Assembly: GCA_946624065.1 (NCBI GenBank)
Contig: CAMORT010000040.1
Span: 1 to 22,016 of the forward strand
Length of the DNA stretch: 22,016 nt
Reading direction: 5' to 3'
Source: F23-D06 sp002392325
Lineage (GTDB): Bacteria > Bacteroidota > Bacteroidia > Bacteroidales > WCHB1-69
This document shows positions 15,926 through 22,016 of this stretch, one piece after another; within the stretch, counting starts at the first letter, position 1, and the number at the start of each line of letters is the position of its first letter. A program made the position numbers and the translations under genes. The notes under the pieces are model-generated. The model was not told the DNA's origin. It saw only the letters and a program-made list of their open reading frames with translations, and searched no databases.

Positions 15926-16928
15926 TTTACAACCCCCGTCGGCGATGAAAATACTGGTGATCCGGTTGAGCTCAATCGGTGACATCGTGCTGACAACCCC
16001 CGTAGTACGGGCCATTAAAAACCAGGTGGAGAATGTGGAACTGCATTTTCTGACCAAGAAAGCCAACGAGAAAATCGTGGCCCCGAACCCCTATATTGAC
16101 AAAGTGCATCTGTATGACCCGGAAGATCCGAAAACGGTTATAAAAGAACTGGTTGCGGAGAATTTCGACGCGGTTGTGGATTTGCACAACAACCACCGTT
16201 CGCGCCAGGTGACACGCAAACTCCAATGCCCCGTCTTCCGCTACAATAAGGTTACCGGCAGGCGGAACATCTGTGTGATGCTGAAACTGAATTTGCTGCC
16301 CGACACCCATGTGGTGGACCGCTATTTTGATGCGGTTTCCACGCTTAATGTGCACAATGACCACAAGGGGTTGGACTTCTTTATCCCGGAAGGCGCTGAT
16401 TTTGACGAGGATGACTTGCCGATGGTGTTTGAGGACGGCTTTGTGGTGATCGTTCTAGCCGGAGCCCATGCCACAAAACGCATCCCGGCTTCCAAAGTGG
16501 TGGAAATCGGCAGTATCCTTCACAAACCCATCATGCTGTTGGGAGCCAAAGATGTGTATGAGGTGGGAGAGGAGATTGTGTCGCAACTGGGCGACCGCGC
16601 CTTCAACGGATGTGGCAAGTACTCGCTTTATCAATCCTGCTCCATCCTCAAACAGGCGGATTGCGTGGTTACCGGTGACACGGGATTGATGCACATTGCC
16701 GCCGCTTTCCAGAAACCGACAGCTGTTCTTTGGGGCAGCACTATTCCCGAGTTCGGCATGTATCCGTATATGCCCGGCCACCGCGAATTGTTCCGCAATT
16801 TCGAAGTTTGCCCCCTGCATTGCCGCCCCTGCTCCAAATTGGGCCGCAAATCATGCCCCCACAAGCATTTCAAATGTATGAACAAGATTTCCGCCCCGGA
16901 AGTGGCCGATTGGGTGAACAAGTTTTAA
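15918..16928 (+). CDS. Glycosyltransferase family 9 (heptosyltransferase-like)
   Basis: A 336-residue GT9 protein of the WaaC/WaaF type, which adds heptose or a related sugar from an ADP-sugar to the lipopolysaccharide core at the cytoplasmic face of the inner membrane. The N-terminal Rossmann strand is KILVIRLSSIGDIVLTTPVV, followed by VDLHNNHRSRQ. The C-terminal donor site is CVVTGDTGLMHIAAAFQKPTAVLWG. The C-terminus carries five clustered cysteines (CPLHCRPC to SCPHKHFKC), a possible metal or disulfide site. ATG 15918 overlaps the acyltransferase stop by 8 bases and has an A-rich leader usual in the phylum; ATG 15945, at the core strand, is the alternative. The acceptor and sugar cannot be told from sequence. 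Confidence 0.87.
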   Translation: MDDLQPPSAMKILVIRLSSIGDIVLTTPVVRAIKNQVENVELHFLTKKANEKIVAPNPYIDKVHLYDPEDPKTVIKELVAENFDAVVDLHNNHRSRQVTRKLQCPVFRYNKVTGRRNICVMLKLNLLPDTHVVDRYFDAVSTLNVHNDHKGLDFFIPEGADFDEDDLPMVFEDGFVVIVLAGAHATKRIPASKVVEIGSILHKPIMLLGAKDVYEVGEEIVSQLGDRAFNGCGKYSLYQSCSILKQADCVVTGDTGLMHIAAAFQKPTAVLWGSTIPEFGMYPYMPGHRELFRNFEVCPLHCRPCSKLGRKSCPHKHFKCMNKISAPEVADWVNKF

Positions 16929-16940
16929 GGAATTTTAACG

Positions 16941-17711
16941 ATGCTGTTTGACCATCCGATAGAAATACAAGGGAACGCCCTCTTCATCTCCGATGCCCAT
17001 CTGCGGACACCGGAAGATGAGGATAGCAAACAGCGTGAAACGAAACTCATCCAACTGTTGGAGTCAAAAAAGGGACAATTTCAACATCTTTTCCTCCTGG
17101 GTGATATCTTTGACTTTTGGTTCGAATATGGAGATGTGGCCCCCAAGGGTTATTTCCGTCTCTTCAACCTGCTCTATGAACTGAACGAGTCAGGTGTTAA
17201 AATATATTATTTCACCGGCAATCATGACATGTGGGTACAGGACTATTTCACACAACAGTTTGATTGCCAGGTGTTTTACAATCAACAGGCGTTTGTCCTG
17301 AACGGCAAACGCTGTCTGGTTGGACATGGAGACGGGTTGGGTGGCAGGCAGCGTCGCTACAATTTTATCAAGCGTGTTTTTGGATATAAGCCCAACCGCG
17401 TGCTTTACAGCATGTTGCATCCCAGGCATGCCTTCGCAATTGCCCGCCACTTTTCCGCCCGCAGCCGCGCCTCCCACAAACCCGAGGTTTTCACCTTTAA
17501 GAATGAGGAGGAGTTTCAAGTGCAGTATGCCCGACAAATACTTGAACAAGAGCATGTTGACTTTTTCATATACGCACACCGGCATATTCCGGTAAAATAT
17601 CCGCTTGGCGAAAATTCCTGCTATTTCAATACGGGCGACTGGCTGAACAATTTCAGCTATGTGGTGTATGATGCGGATGCTCCTGCCCCGACGCTATGTA
17701 TGGGCGAATAA
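16941..17711 (+). CDS. lpxH: UDP-2,3-diacylglucosamine diphosphatase (LpxH-like metallophosphoesterase)
   Basis: A 256-residue calcineurin-like phosphoesterase that would cleave UDP-2,3-diacylglucosamine to lipid X and UMP in lipid A synthesis, as a peripheral inner-membrane enzyme. All five metal-site blocks are present: SDAHL (17-21), LLGDIFDFWFEY (GD at 54-55), TGNHDMW (92-98), GHGDGLG (128-134) and the late AHRHIPV (about 216-222). The FDFWFEY and NHDMW segments separate LpxH-like proteins from general phosphoesterases. It sits 12 bases after GT9 and upstream of era with a palindrome in the gap, in keeping with an envelope operon. Whether it is the main lipid A enzyme or a paralogue cannot be told from this window. 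Confidence 0.85.
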   Translation: MLFDHPIEIQGNALFISDAHLRTPEDEDSKQRETKLIQLLESKKGQFQHLFLLGDIFDFWFEYGDVAPKGYFRLFNLLYELNESGVKIYYFTGNHDMWVQDYFTQQFDCQVFYNQQAFVLNGKRCLVGHGDGLGGRQRRYNFIKRVFGYKPNRVLYSMLHPRHAFAIARHFSARSRASHKPEVFTFKNEEEFQVQYARQILEQEHVDFFIYAHRHIPVKYPLGENSCYFNTGDWLNNFSYVVYDADAPAPTLCMGE

Positions 17712-17723
17712 CTGCCCAAAACT

Positions 17724-17751
17724 GTAAAGACGCACGGCCGTCCGTCTTTAC
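17724..17751. repeat. 28-base near-perfect palindrome, REP-like
   Basis: Arms 17724-17737 and 17738-17751 pair over 14 bases with a single C/C mismatch at the fifth pair from the centre, and no loop. The outer arms read GTAAAGACG and CGTCTTTAC around a central ACGGCCGT. It sits in the 57-base gap between lpxH and era, in the middle of an otherwise packed operon, with no T run. It resembles dispersed palindromic elements I recall from Bacteroidales intergenic regions. It may protect mRNA ends or be a mobile REP/RAYT-type unit. Confidence 0.65.
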
Positions 17752-17768
17752 TACAAAAAACAACGATT

Positions 17769-18683
17769 ATGACAATAGACCAAAACAACCCCATACCCGC
17801 CGACCATCGCGCCGGCTTCGTGAACCTCATAGGAAATCCCAATGTGGGCAAAAGCACCCTGATGAACCAACTGGTGGGCGAGAAAATCTCCATTATGACC
17901 TCCAAGGCGCAGACCACGCGCCATCGCATCAAGGGCATTGTCAACGGCGACAATTTCCAGATTGTCTATTCCGACCTGCCCGGCGTGCTCGACCCCGCCT
18001 ACATGATGCAGAAGATGATGATGAAGTTTGTGGTGGACTCGTTGCAGGACGCCGACATTATTCTCTATTTGGTGGAGTGTGGCGAAACCAAATACAATGC
18101 CGAACTGGTTGAGAAAATCAAATTGCTTGGAAGACCGATAGTTCTTATTATCAATAAAATAGATAAATTTTCAACCGAACAGGTGGAAGAGTCCAAAGCG
18201 CACTGGCAGGAGATTTTCCCCGATGCCGATGTGTTTGCCATCTCGGCTTTGAAAGGACTGAATATTGATGCTTTGCGGGAACGCATAGTGTCGCTTTTGC
18301 CGCTTTGCCCGCCTTATTTTCCAAAAGACGCGCTCACCGACCGGCCCATGCGCTTCTTTGTTTCCGAACTCATCCGCGAGCAGATTCTTCTGCAGTATAA
18401 GAAGGAGATCCCGTACAGTGTTGAGGTAGTTGTGGATAGCTACAAAGAAGACGAAAACCTGATCCGCATCGGGGCCACTTTGTATGTGGAACGCGACACG
18501 CAAAAGGCCATCATCATCGGTAGCAAAGGCAGCGCCATAAAGAAATTGGGCACCGACGCGCGCACCTCCATTGAGGATTTTCTGCAAAAGCATGTCTTTC
18601 TGGATTTGTCCGTCAAAGTGCTCAAAGACTGGCGCAACAGCGAGTTGCTGATGAAGAAGTTCGGATATGATTATGGGGATTAA
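17769..18683 (+). CDS. era: GTPase Era
   Basis: A 304-residue GTPase that binds the 3' end of 16S rRNA in the small ribosomal subunit and aids its maturation. The GTPase half carries G1 GNPNVGKS (22-29), G3 DLPG (69-72), G4 NKID (129-132) and G5 SALKG (159-163). The C-terminal KH domain includes RFFVSELIREQILLQYKKEIPYS and the RNA-binding GSKGSAIKKLG at about 251-261. The third G3 position is usually Thr (DTPG); here it is Leu, which is unusual, though sequence error seems unlikely in so clean a frame. It closes the operon begun at 14786. Length is normal. Confidence 0.95.
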   Translation: MTIDQNNPIPADHRAGFVNLIGNPNVGKSTLMNQLVGEKISIMTSKAQTTRHRIKGIVNGDNFQIVYSDLPGVLDPAYMMQKMMMKFVVDSLQDADIILYLVECGETKYNAELVEKIKLLGRPIVLIINKIDKFSTEQVEESKAHWQEIFPDADVFAISALKGLNIDALRERIVSLLPLCPPYFPKDALTDRPMRFFVSELIREQILLQYKKEIPYSVEVVVDSYKEDENLIRIGATLYVERDTQKAIIIGSKGSAIKKLGTDARTSIEDFLQKHVFLDLSVKVLKDWRNSELLMKKFGYDYGD

Positions 18684-18710
18684 TGAGACCGAAGCATCCC
18701 CTGTTTTTTG

Positions 18711-18718
18711 TATTTTTG
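18711..18718 (+). promoter_or_regulatory. Promoter -7 box for hutI
   Basis: TATTTTTG matches TAnnTTTG exactly, 26 bases before the ATG at 18744. It lies in the loop of an inverted repeat whose arms are 18701-18709 and 18727-18735. A -33 TTTG at normal spacing is not seen. Confidence 0.55.
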
Positions 18719-18743
18719 CGTTCCTTAAAAAACAGTGTTCAAT

Positions 18744-19997
18744 ATGGCAATCTTAGTAAAAAACATCAAACAACTGGTACAAGCTGAACCCAAGGCGGTG
18801 AAGTTCCGCGCGGGAAAGGAAATGCAGCATCTTCCCATTATCGACAACGCCTATCTTCTTACGGAAGGGGACAAAATAAAGGATTTCGGTCCGATGTCGG
18901 AACTTTCTGCCGACAAACTGAACAAAATCAAGGAGAATATTGAGGAGATTGATGCTACGGGGCGCATGGTATTCCCGTCTTTCTGCGATTCGCACACGCA
19001 CATTGTGTATGCGGGCAGTCGCGAGGTGGAATATATCGACAAAATCAAAGGACTTTCTTACGAAGAGATTGCCAAGCGCGGCGGCGGTATCCTCAATTCA
19101 GCCAAGCGCTTGCACGAAACCTCTGAGGATGAGTTGTTTGACAGTGCGTGGCTCCGTCTCGAAGAAATGGCTTCGTATGGCACAGGCGCTGTGGAAATCA
19201 AGAGCGGCTACGGCCTCTCCACCGAGGACGAGCTCAAAATGTTGCGTGTAATCCGCCGGCTCAAAGAGAAGTCACCGCTCACCATCAAAGCCAACTTTTT
19301 GGGTGCGCACGCCGTGCCGTTGCAATACAAGCAGAACCCCGACGAATATGTGGATCTCATTATCAATGAGATGATTCCTATGGTGGCCGCGGAAGATCTG
19401 GCCGACTATGTGGATGTGTTCTGCGACCAAGGTTTCTTCACCTGTGAGCAAACCGAGCGCATCTTGATGCAAGGAATCAAATACGGTTTGCGGCCCAAAA
19501 TCCACGCTAACGAGATGGCGTGCTCCGGTGGCATACAAGTGGGCGTGAAGTACAATGCCCTCTCTGTGGACCATTTGGAATACACGGGCGATGAGGAAAT
19601 CGCTGTCCTTAAGGGCAGCGAGACCATGCCGACCATCCTGCCGGGTGCGGCCTTCTTCCTGGGCATGGTGTGTGCTCCGGCGCGCAAGATGATCGAAGGC
19701 GGTCTGCCCGTGGCCCTCGCTTCTGACTACAACCCCGGCTCCTGCCCCTCCGGCAATATGCAGCTGGTGCTGGCTATGGGCTCCGTAATGTACAAGATGC
19801 TTACCGAAGAGGCCGTCAACGCCACGACCATCAATACCGCATACGCCCTCGGCGAACACGAAACGGTGGGCTCCATCACCAAAGGGAAACTGGCCAACTT
19901 CTACATTACCAAGCCAATGGACACCATCTACTACATGAGCTACGGCTTCGGCAGCAATAAGGTGGAGCAATATTTCCTCAATGGAAAAAAACAATAG
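18744..19997 (+). CDS. hutI: Imidazolonepropionase
   Basis: A 417-residue amidohydrolase that opens 4-imidazolone-5-propanoate to N-formimino-L-glutamate, the third step of histidine degradation. The metal and substrate motifs are PSFCDSHTHIVYAGSRE (SHTH at about 83-86), EIKSGYGLSTEDELKMLRVI, KIHANEMACSGGIQVG, ALSVDHLEYTGDEEI and VALASDYNPGSCPSGNMQL. Length matches the family. ATG 18744 is preferred to an in-frame GTG three codons earlier, which overlaps the inverted repeat. It has its own promoter box. The other hut genes (hutH, hutU, fold-forming partner ftcD) are not in the window. Its stop abuts the convergent CotH-like gene with no intervening base. Confidence 0.95.
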   Translation: MAILVKNIKQLVQAEPKAVKFRAGKEMQHLPIIDNAYLLTEGDKIKDFGPMSELSADKLNKIKENIEEIDATGRMVFPSFCDSHTHIVYAGSREVEYIDKIKGLSYEEIAKRGGGILNSAKRLHETSEDELFDSAWLRLEEMASYGTGAVEIKSGYGLSTEDELKMLRVIRRLKEKSPLTIKANFLGAHAVPLQYKQNPDEYVDLIINEMIPMVAAEDLADYVDVFCDQGFFTCEQTERILMQGIKYGLRPKIHANEMACSGGIQVGVKYNALSVDHLEYTGDEEIAVLKGSETMPTILPGAAFFLGMVCAPARKMIEGGLPVALASDYNPGSCPSGNMQLVLAMGSVMYKMLTEEAVNATTINTAYALGEHETVGSITKGKLANFYITKPMDTIYYMSYGFGSNKVEQYFLNGKKQ

Positions 19998-21875
19998 TTA
20001 ACGCGCAATCACCAGCTTTTTTGAAATATTCCCAATCGATACGATGTAAGTGCCGTCACGCAAATTACATTGTATGGGGATCCTATTTTCCCCCTCCGCA
20101 TAGAACAAGGAATTTTTATAACAGAGTCGTCCTTGCATGTCTTTGATAATAATACGCGTGATGCCAAAATTATCGGCGTTGAAAAAAATGCTGAATTGAT
20201 TGGTGGCTGGATTTGGATATATGACAATGCTCTTGGCAATTTTATATGAAAAATCCTTGAAGTTGAAATAGTCGCTTAAACTGTCCAACAAGATTTGTGG
20301 CCGTTGGCGAAGAAACTTATCCACTTCTTCAATCCGCTTGTTCCAAAGTTTCATATTGGTTGGTTTGCCGAAACGTTCTGATTGTCGAGTAACTTCATCT
20401 TGAATCAGATTTTGTGCTTTATTTAAATATAGATGTGTGTAATTGTATGATAAATATGTGTTAATAAGATTGTTGTATCGTTCTATAAATTTTCTTCTAA
20501 AGGATTTGTTCTGCAAAAGTTTGCGAAACATAAGGGTAGATTGTGCGTTGGTAGGCCAATCTTGTGTGCTTTCGCTGACCGCATTGGAAAACACCAAGGA
20601 TTGTACGTATTTGAATCCAGCGTCCCCGTCGTAAAAAAACCATCTCCATTTTCTTCCAGGTACTTGCCAACAGCGCATATTGTTTGCGGGCCAGTCTGCG
20701 TTGGCGATGAAGATTTCCAATATTTGGTAATCTATAAAATTATCAATATCAATCATTTCGCATAATTGTTGATATTGTATTGAATCGGAAAGATCGGCTG
20801 ATTTCAGCCATTCCATCATGTTTATAAAATTTGTGCCTTCACCCGCCTCCACAACGGAAAACCAGTTTCCCATGATATTGCAAAAGTCATGGTCGAAGTC
20901 ATAATGGTCTTCCACATAGCGTTCATCCGCTTTTTCATGAATGAAATAGATACCCCAATATTCCCCATTAAGGAATAAGACTATAGGGCGTGAGGCCATG
21001 TTGTCCACATTCAAATCATGAGCGATGAGACTGCTCAAATAATCTTCAAATCCGGCTTCTGTCCATGAACAGGCGAAAGGTTTCAGTACCAGATGTTTGA
21101 AACTGGTCACGTCGTAGTTTTCAAAAATACCGTGTGAAAACCTTTTTTTGCCGTATTCCTCCCTGGCGTAGATTTTCAATCCCTTCTGCTGGTGCCGGCG
21201 TCCGTTGCCCCCGTGGGTGCGCAGTCCTGCTTGCTGATTGAAACCACCATTGTTCTCCGCGTAGTATTCCACATTGCACAGACGCTCCCATTCCTGCCCG
21301 GTCATGTAGTAATTGCCCGTCCAGTGGGGATTGTCCTCCACGAGATGCACACCTGGAACCATGATGCCAGTGTTGAAATCAAACAAATCGACTGAATCTG
21401 CACAAAGCGACATAACCGGTAATCCATGAAAATCGCAGCCTAAAGACTGGATGAAATAGGATTGGGTTACCACCGAACTGACGCGGTTGCCTGCCTCATC
21501 GAACACGGCAGCCCGAATGACAATGGCCCTGAAAATGGAATCGGGCAAAAACTGGTCTTCGTCAGGAGGTGTGATGTGCTGCTGATAAAAATTGGAAGAC
21601 GAATACAATTGCCGATTTACCTGCAGCGGTTGAGTATAGAGATGTGAAGAACGAGTGGGCGTGCCGCCGTTCAAGGTGTAATAGATATGATTCTGCGGGT
21701 TGTTGCACTGCAACGTCAACAGAAAAGGATCGTCGTAAACACCTCCGCTTCTGGAAAAGACCACATAATCCTGTTGCGCACAAAGCAGCAGGGGAAATAG
21801 GAATATGAAACATAAGAGCAGTTTTCTGACGATTAGAGACTTCGCCTTTACCCCAGCACCTAGCACCACTTTCAC
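19998..21875 (-). CDS. CotH-kinase-like secreted protein with chitobiase-like domain and T9SS tail
   Basis: A 625-residue (from the chosen start) predicted cell-surface or secreted protein. After a signal peptide (LLLCFIFLFPLLLCAQQ) comes a chitobiase/beta-hexosaminidase C-terminal-type beta domain (about 36-142; IYYTLNGGTPTRSS). The CotH core follows: GLRTHGGNGRR, KGLKIYAREEYGKKRF, LNGEYWGIYFIHEKADERYV and the acidic active-site block WRWFFYDGDAGF (about 410-421). CotH proteins of spore coats are atypical kinases; activity here is inferred. Residues about 545-625 form a T9SS sorting domain (IYPNPATNQFSI to KLVIAR). There is no ATG near the start. I chose GTG 21875 because AAGGAGGT at 21883-21890 lies 7 bases upstream; TTG 21905 and GTGs at 21893, 21869 and 21866 are alternatives. 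Every candidate lies in or next to a repeat-like stretch. Confidence 0.83.
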   Translation of the reverse strand: MKVVLGAGVKAKSLIVRKLLLCFIFLFPLLLCAQQDYVVFSRSGGVYDDPFLLTLQCNNPQNHIYYTLNGGTPTRSSHLYTQPLQVNRQLYSSSNFYQQHITPPDEDQFLPDSIFRAIVIRAAVFDEAGNRVSSVVTQSYFIQSLGCDFHGLPVMSLCADSVDLFDFNTGIMVPGVHLVEDNPHWTGNYYMTGQEWERLCNVEYYAENNGGFNQQAGLRTHGGNGRRHQQKGLKIYAREEYGKKRFSHGIFENYDVTSFKHLVLKPFACSWTEAGFEDYLSSLIAHDLNVDNMASRPIVLFLNGEYWGIYFIHEKADERYVEDHYDFDHDFCNIMGNWFSVVEAGEGTNFINMMEWLKSADLSDSIQYQQLCEMIDIDNFIDYQILEIFIANADWPANNMRCWQVPGRKWRWFFYDGDAGFKYVQSLVFSNAVSESTQDWPTNAQSTLMFRKLLQNKSFRRKFIERYNNLINTYLSYNYTHLYLNKAQNLIQDEVTRQSERFGKPTNMKLWNKRIEEVDKFLRQRPQILLDSLSDYFNFKDFSYKIAKSIVIYPNPATNQFSIFFNADNFGITRIIIKDMQGRLCYKNSLFYAEGENRIPIQCNLRDGTYIVSIGNISKKLVIAR

Positions 21876-21900
21876 CTCTTGTACCTCCTTCACTCGTTTA
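21847..21900 (-). repeat. Purine-rich repeat-like stretch over the CotH-gene start
   Basis: On the minus strand G-rich near-7-base units run from the transporter stop codon into the start of the CotH-like gene, including GGTGCTA (21867-21861), GGTGCTG (21860-21854) and GGGTAAA (21853-21847). Further upstream lie GGTGAAA (21876-21870) and GAGTGAAGGAGG. The periodicity is weaker than in the htrA and purC arrays, but composition, strand and position next to a stop codon are the same. Confidence 0.5.
21883..21890 (-). promoter_or_regulatory. Shine-Dalgarno-like site before the CotH-like gene
   Basis: AAGGAGGT on the minus strand, 7 bases before GTG 21875, fully matches the anti-Shine-Dalgarno core. 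Strong sites of this kind are rare in Bacteroidota and it lies inside a purine-rich repeat-like stretch, so it may be coincidence. It is the best available guide to the start. Confidence 0.4.
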
Positions 21901-22016
21901 TCCAATTATTCCCGAAATAATGATGATCAGCAATGCTATCGGGGATACGAAACGCAGGATGAAATAGTAGAGTTCGAACGCTTTTACTTTGAGGGTGCCG
22001 CCGTTGGAGAGTTCGT
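21898..22016 (-). CDS. Partial membrane protein, C-terminus of a probable sodium-dependent transporter
   Basis: The last 38 codons of a gene running off the right edge end at TAA 21898-21900. A polar, basic stretch (GGTLKVKAFELYYFILRF) leads into a final hydrophobic helix (VSPIALLIIIISGIIG) and stop. This shape, with an amphipathic lead-in and terminal helix, resembles the C-termini of neurotransmitter:sodium symporter (SNF) family transporters, but too little is present to be sure. It is upstream of the CotH-like gene on the same strand. Confidence 0.5.
   Translation of the reverse strand, partial: ELSNGGTLKVKAFELYYFILRFVSPIALLIIIISGIIG

Noticed and set aside
17696..18112. Alternative plus-strand frame across the palindrome and the start of era
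   Set aside because: It overlaps the conserved Era GTPase domain in another frame and has no domain of its own.
1..22016. Search for CRISPR arrays, tRNA or rRNA genes, transposases, integrases and restriction or toxin-antitoxin genes
   Set aside because: None was seen. The only repeats are the short purine-rich arrays and the single palindrome.

Overview
The window looks like chromosome from a member of the Bacteroidota, most likely the order Bacteroidales. Several independent signs agree. The primary sigma factor is the short 286-residue Bacteroidota form. There is a GldD lipoprotein, two secreted proteins carry C-terminal type IX secretion (T9SS) sorting tails, and there is a family S46 dipeptidyl-peptidase and a DUF5686 outer-membrane protein. 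Several intergenic gaps contain the Bacteroidota -7 box TAnnTTTG. I see no phage, transposase, integrase, CRISPR array, rRNA or tRNA. The region is mostly core housekeeping and cell-envelope genes.

Layout. 72-742 (minus): rplU-rpmA ribosomal operon with its promoter and a hairpin terminator. 875-7424 (plus): a one-PDZ HtrA-like protease, rpoD, gldD, a secreted endonuclease/exonuclease/phosphatase-fold protein with a T9SS tail, and a DUF5686 outer-membrane protein. The last three are packed or overlapping. 7414-8504 (plus): a promoter, a cysteine-free DksA/TraR-like protein and lspA. 8594-10753 (plus): an S46 peptidase ending in a strong bidirectional terminator. 10892-14699 (minus): purC, valS and a previously easy-to-miss 55-residue membrane protein. 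14786-18683 (plus), diverging from purC: acyltransferase, glycosyltransferase family 9, LpxH-like hydrolase and era, an envelope/lipid A-flavoured operon. 18744-19997 (plus): hutI. 19998-22016 (minus): a CotH-like secreted protein with a T9SS tail and the 3' end of a membrane transporter.

How the genes fit together. Much of the window serves the envelope: LspA matures lipoproteins such as GldD, LpxH and the GT9/acyltransferase neighbours serve lipopolysaccharide and lipid assembly, HtrA handles periplasmic protein quality, and the S46 enzyme trims peptides in the periplasm. The EEP and CotH proteins are T9SS cargo.

The most unusual signal is not a gene. Four short, degenerate, purine-rich arrays with a period of about 7-8 bases (1982-2030, 8467-8510, 13705-13748, 21847-21900) each begin at or just before the stop codon of the gene upstream, with the G/A-rich strand always the coding strand. 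One coincides with an HtrA that ends right after its first PDZ domain, one forms the tail of LspA, and one contains every plausible start codon of the CotH-like gene. A near-perfect 28-base palindrome at 17724-17751 is a second repeat candidate. I found no clear evidence of a new multi-gene system.
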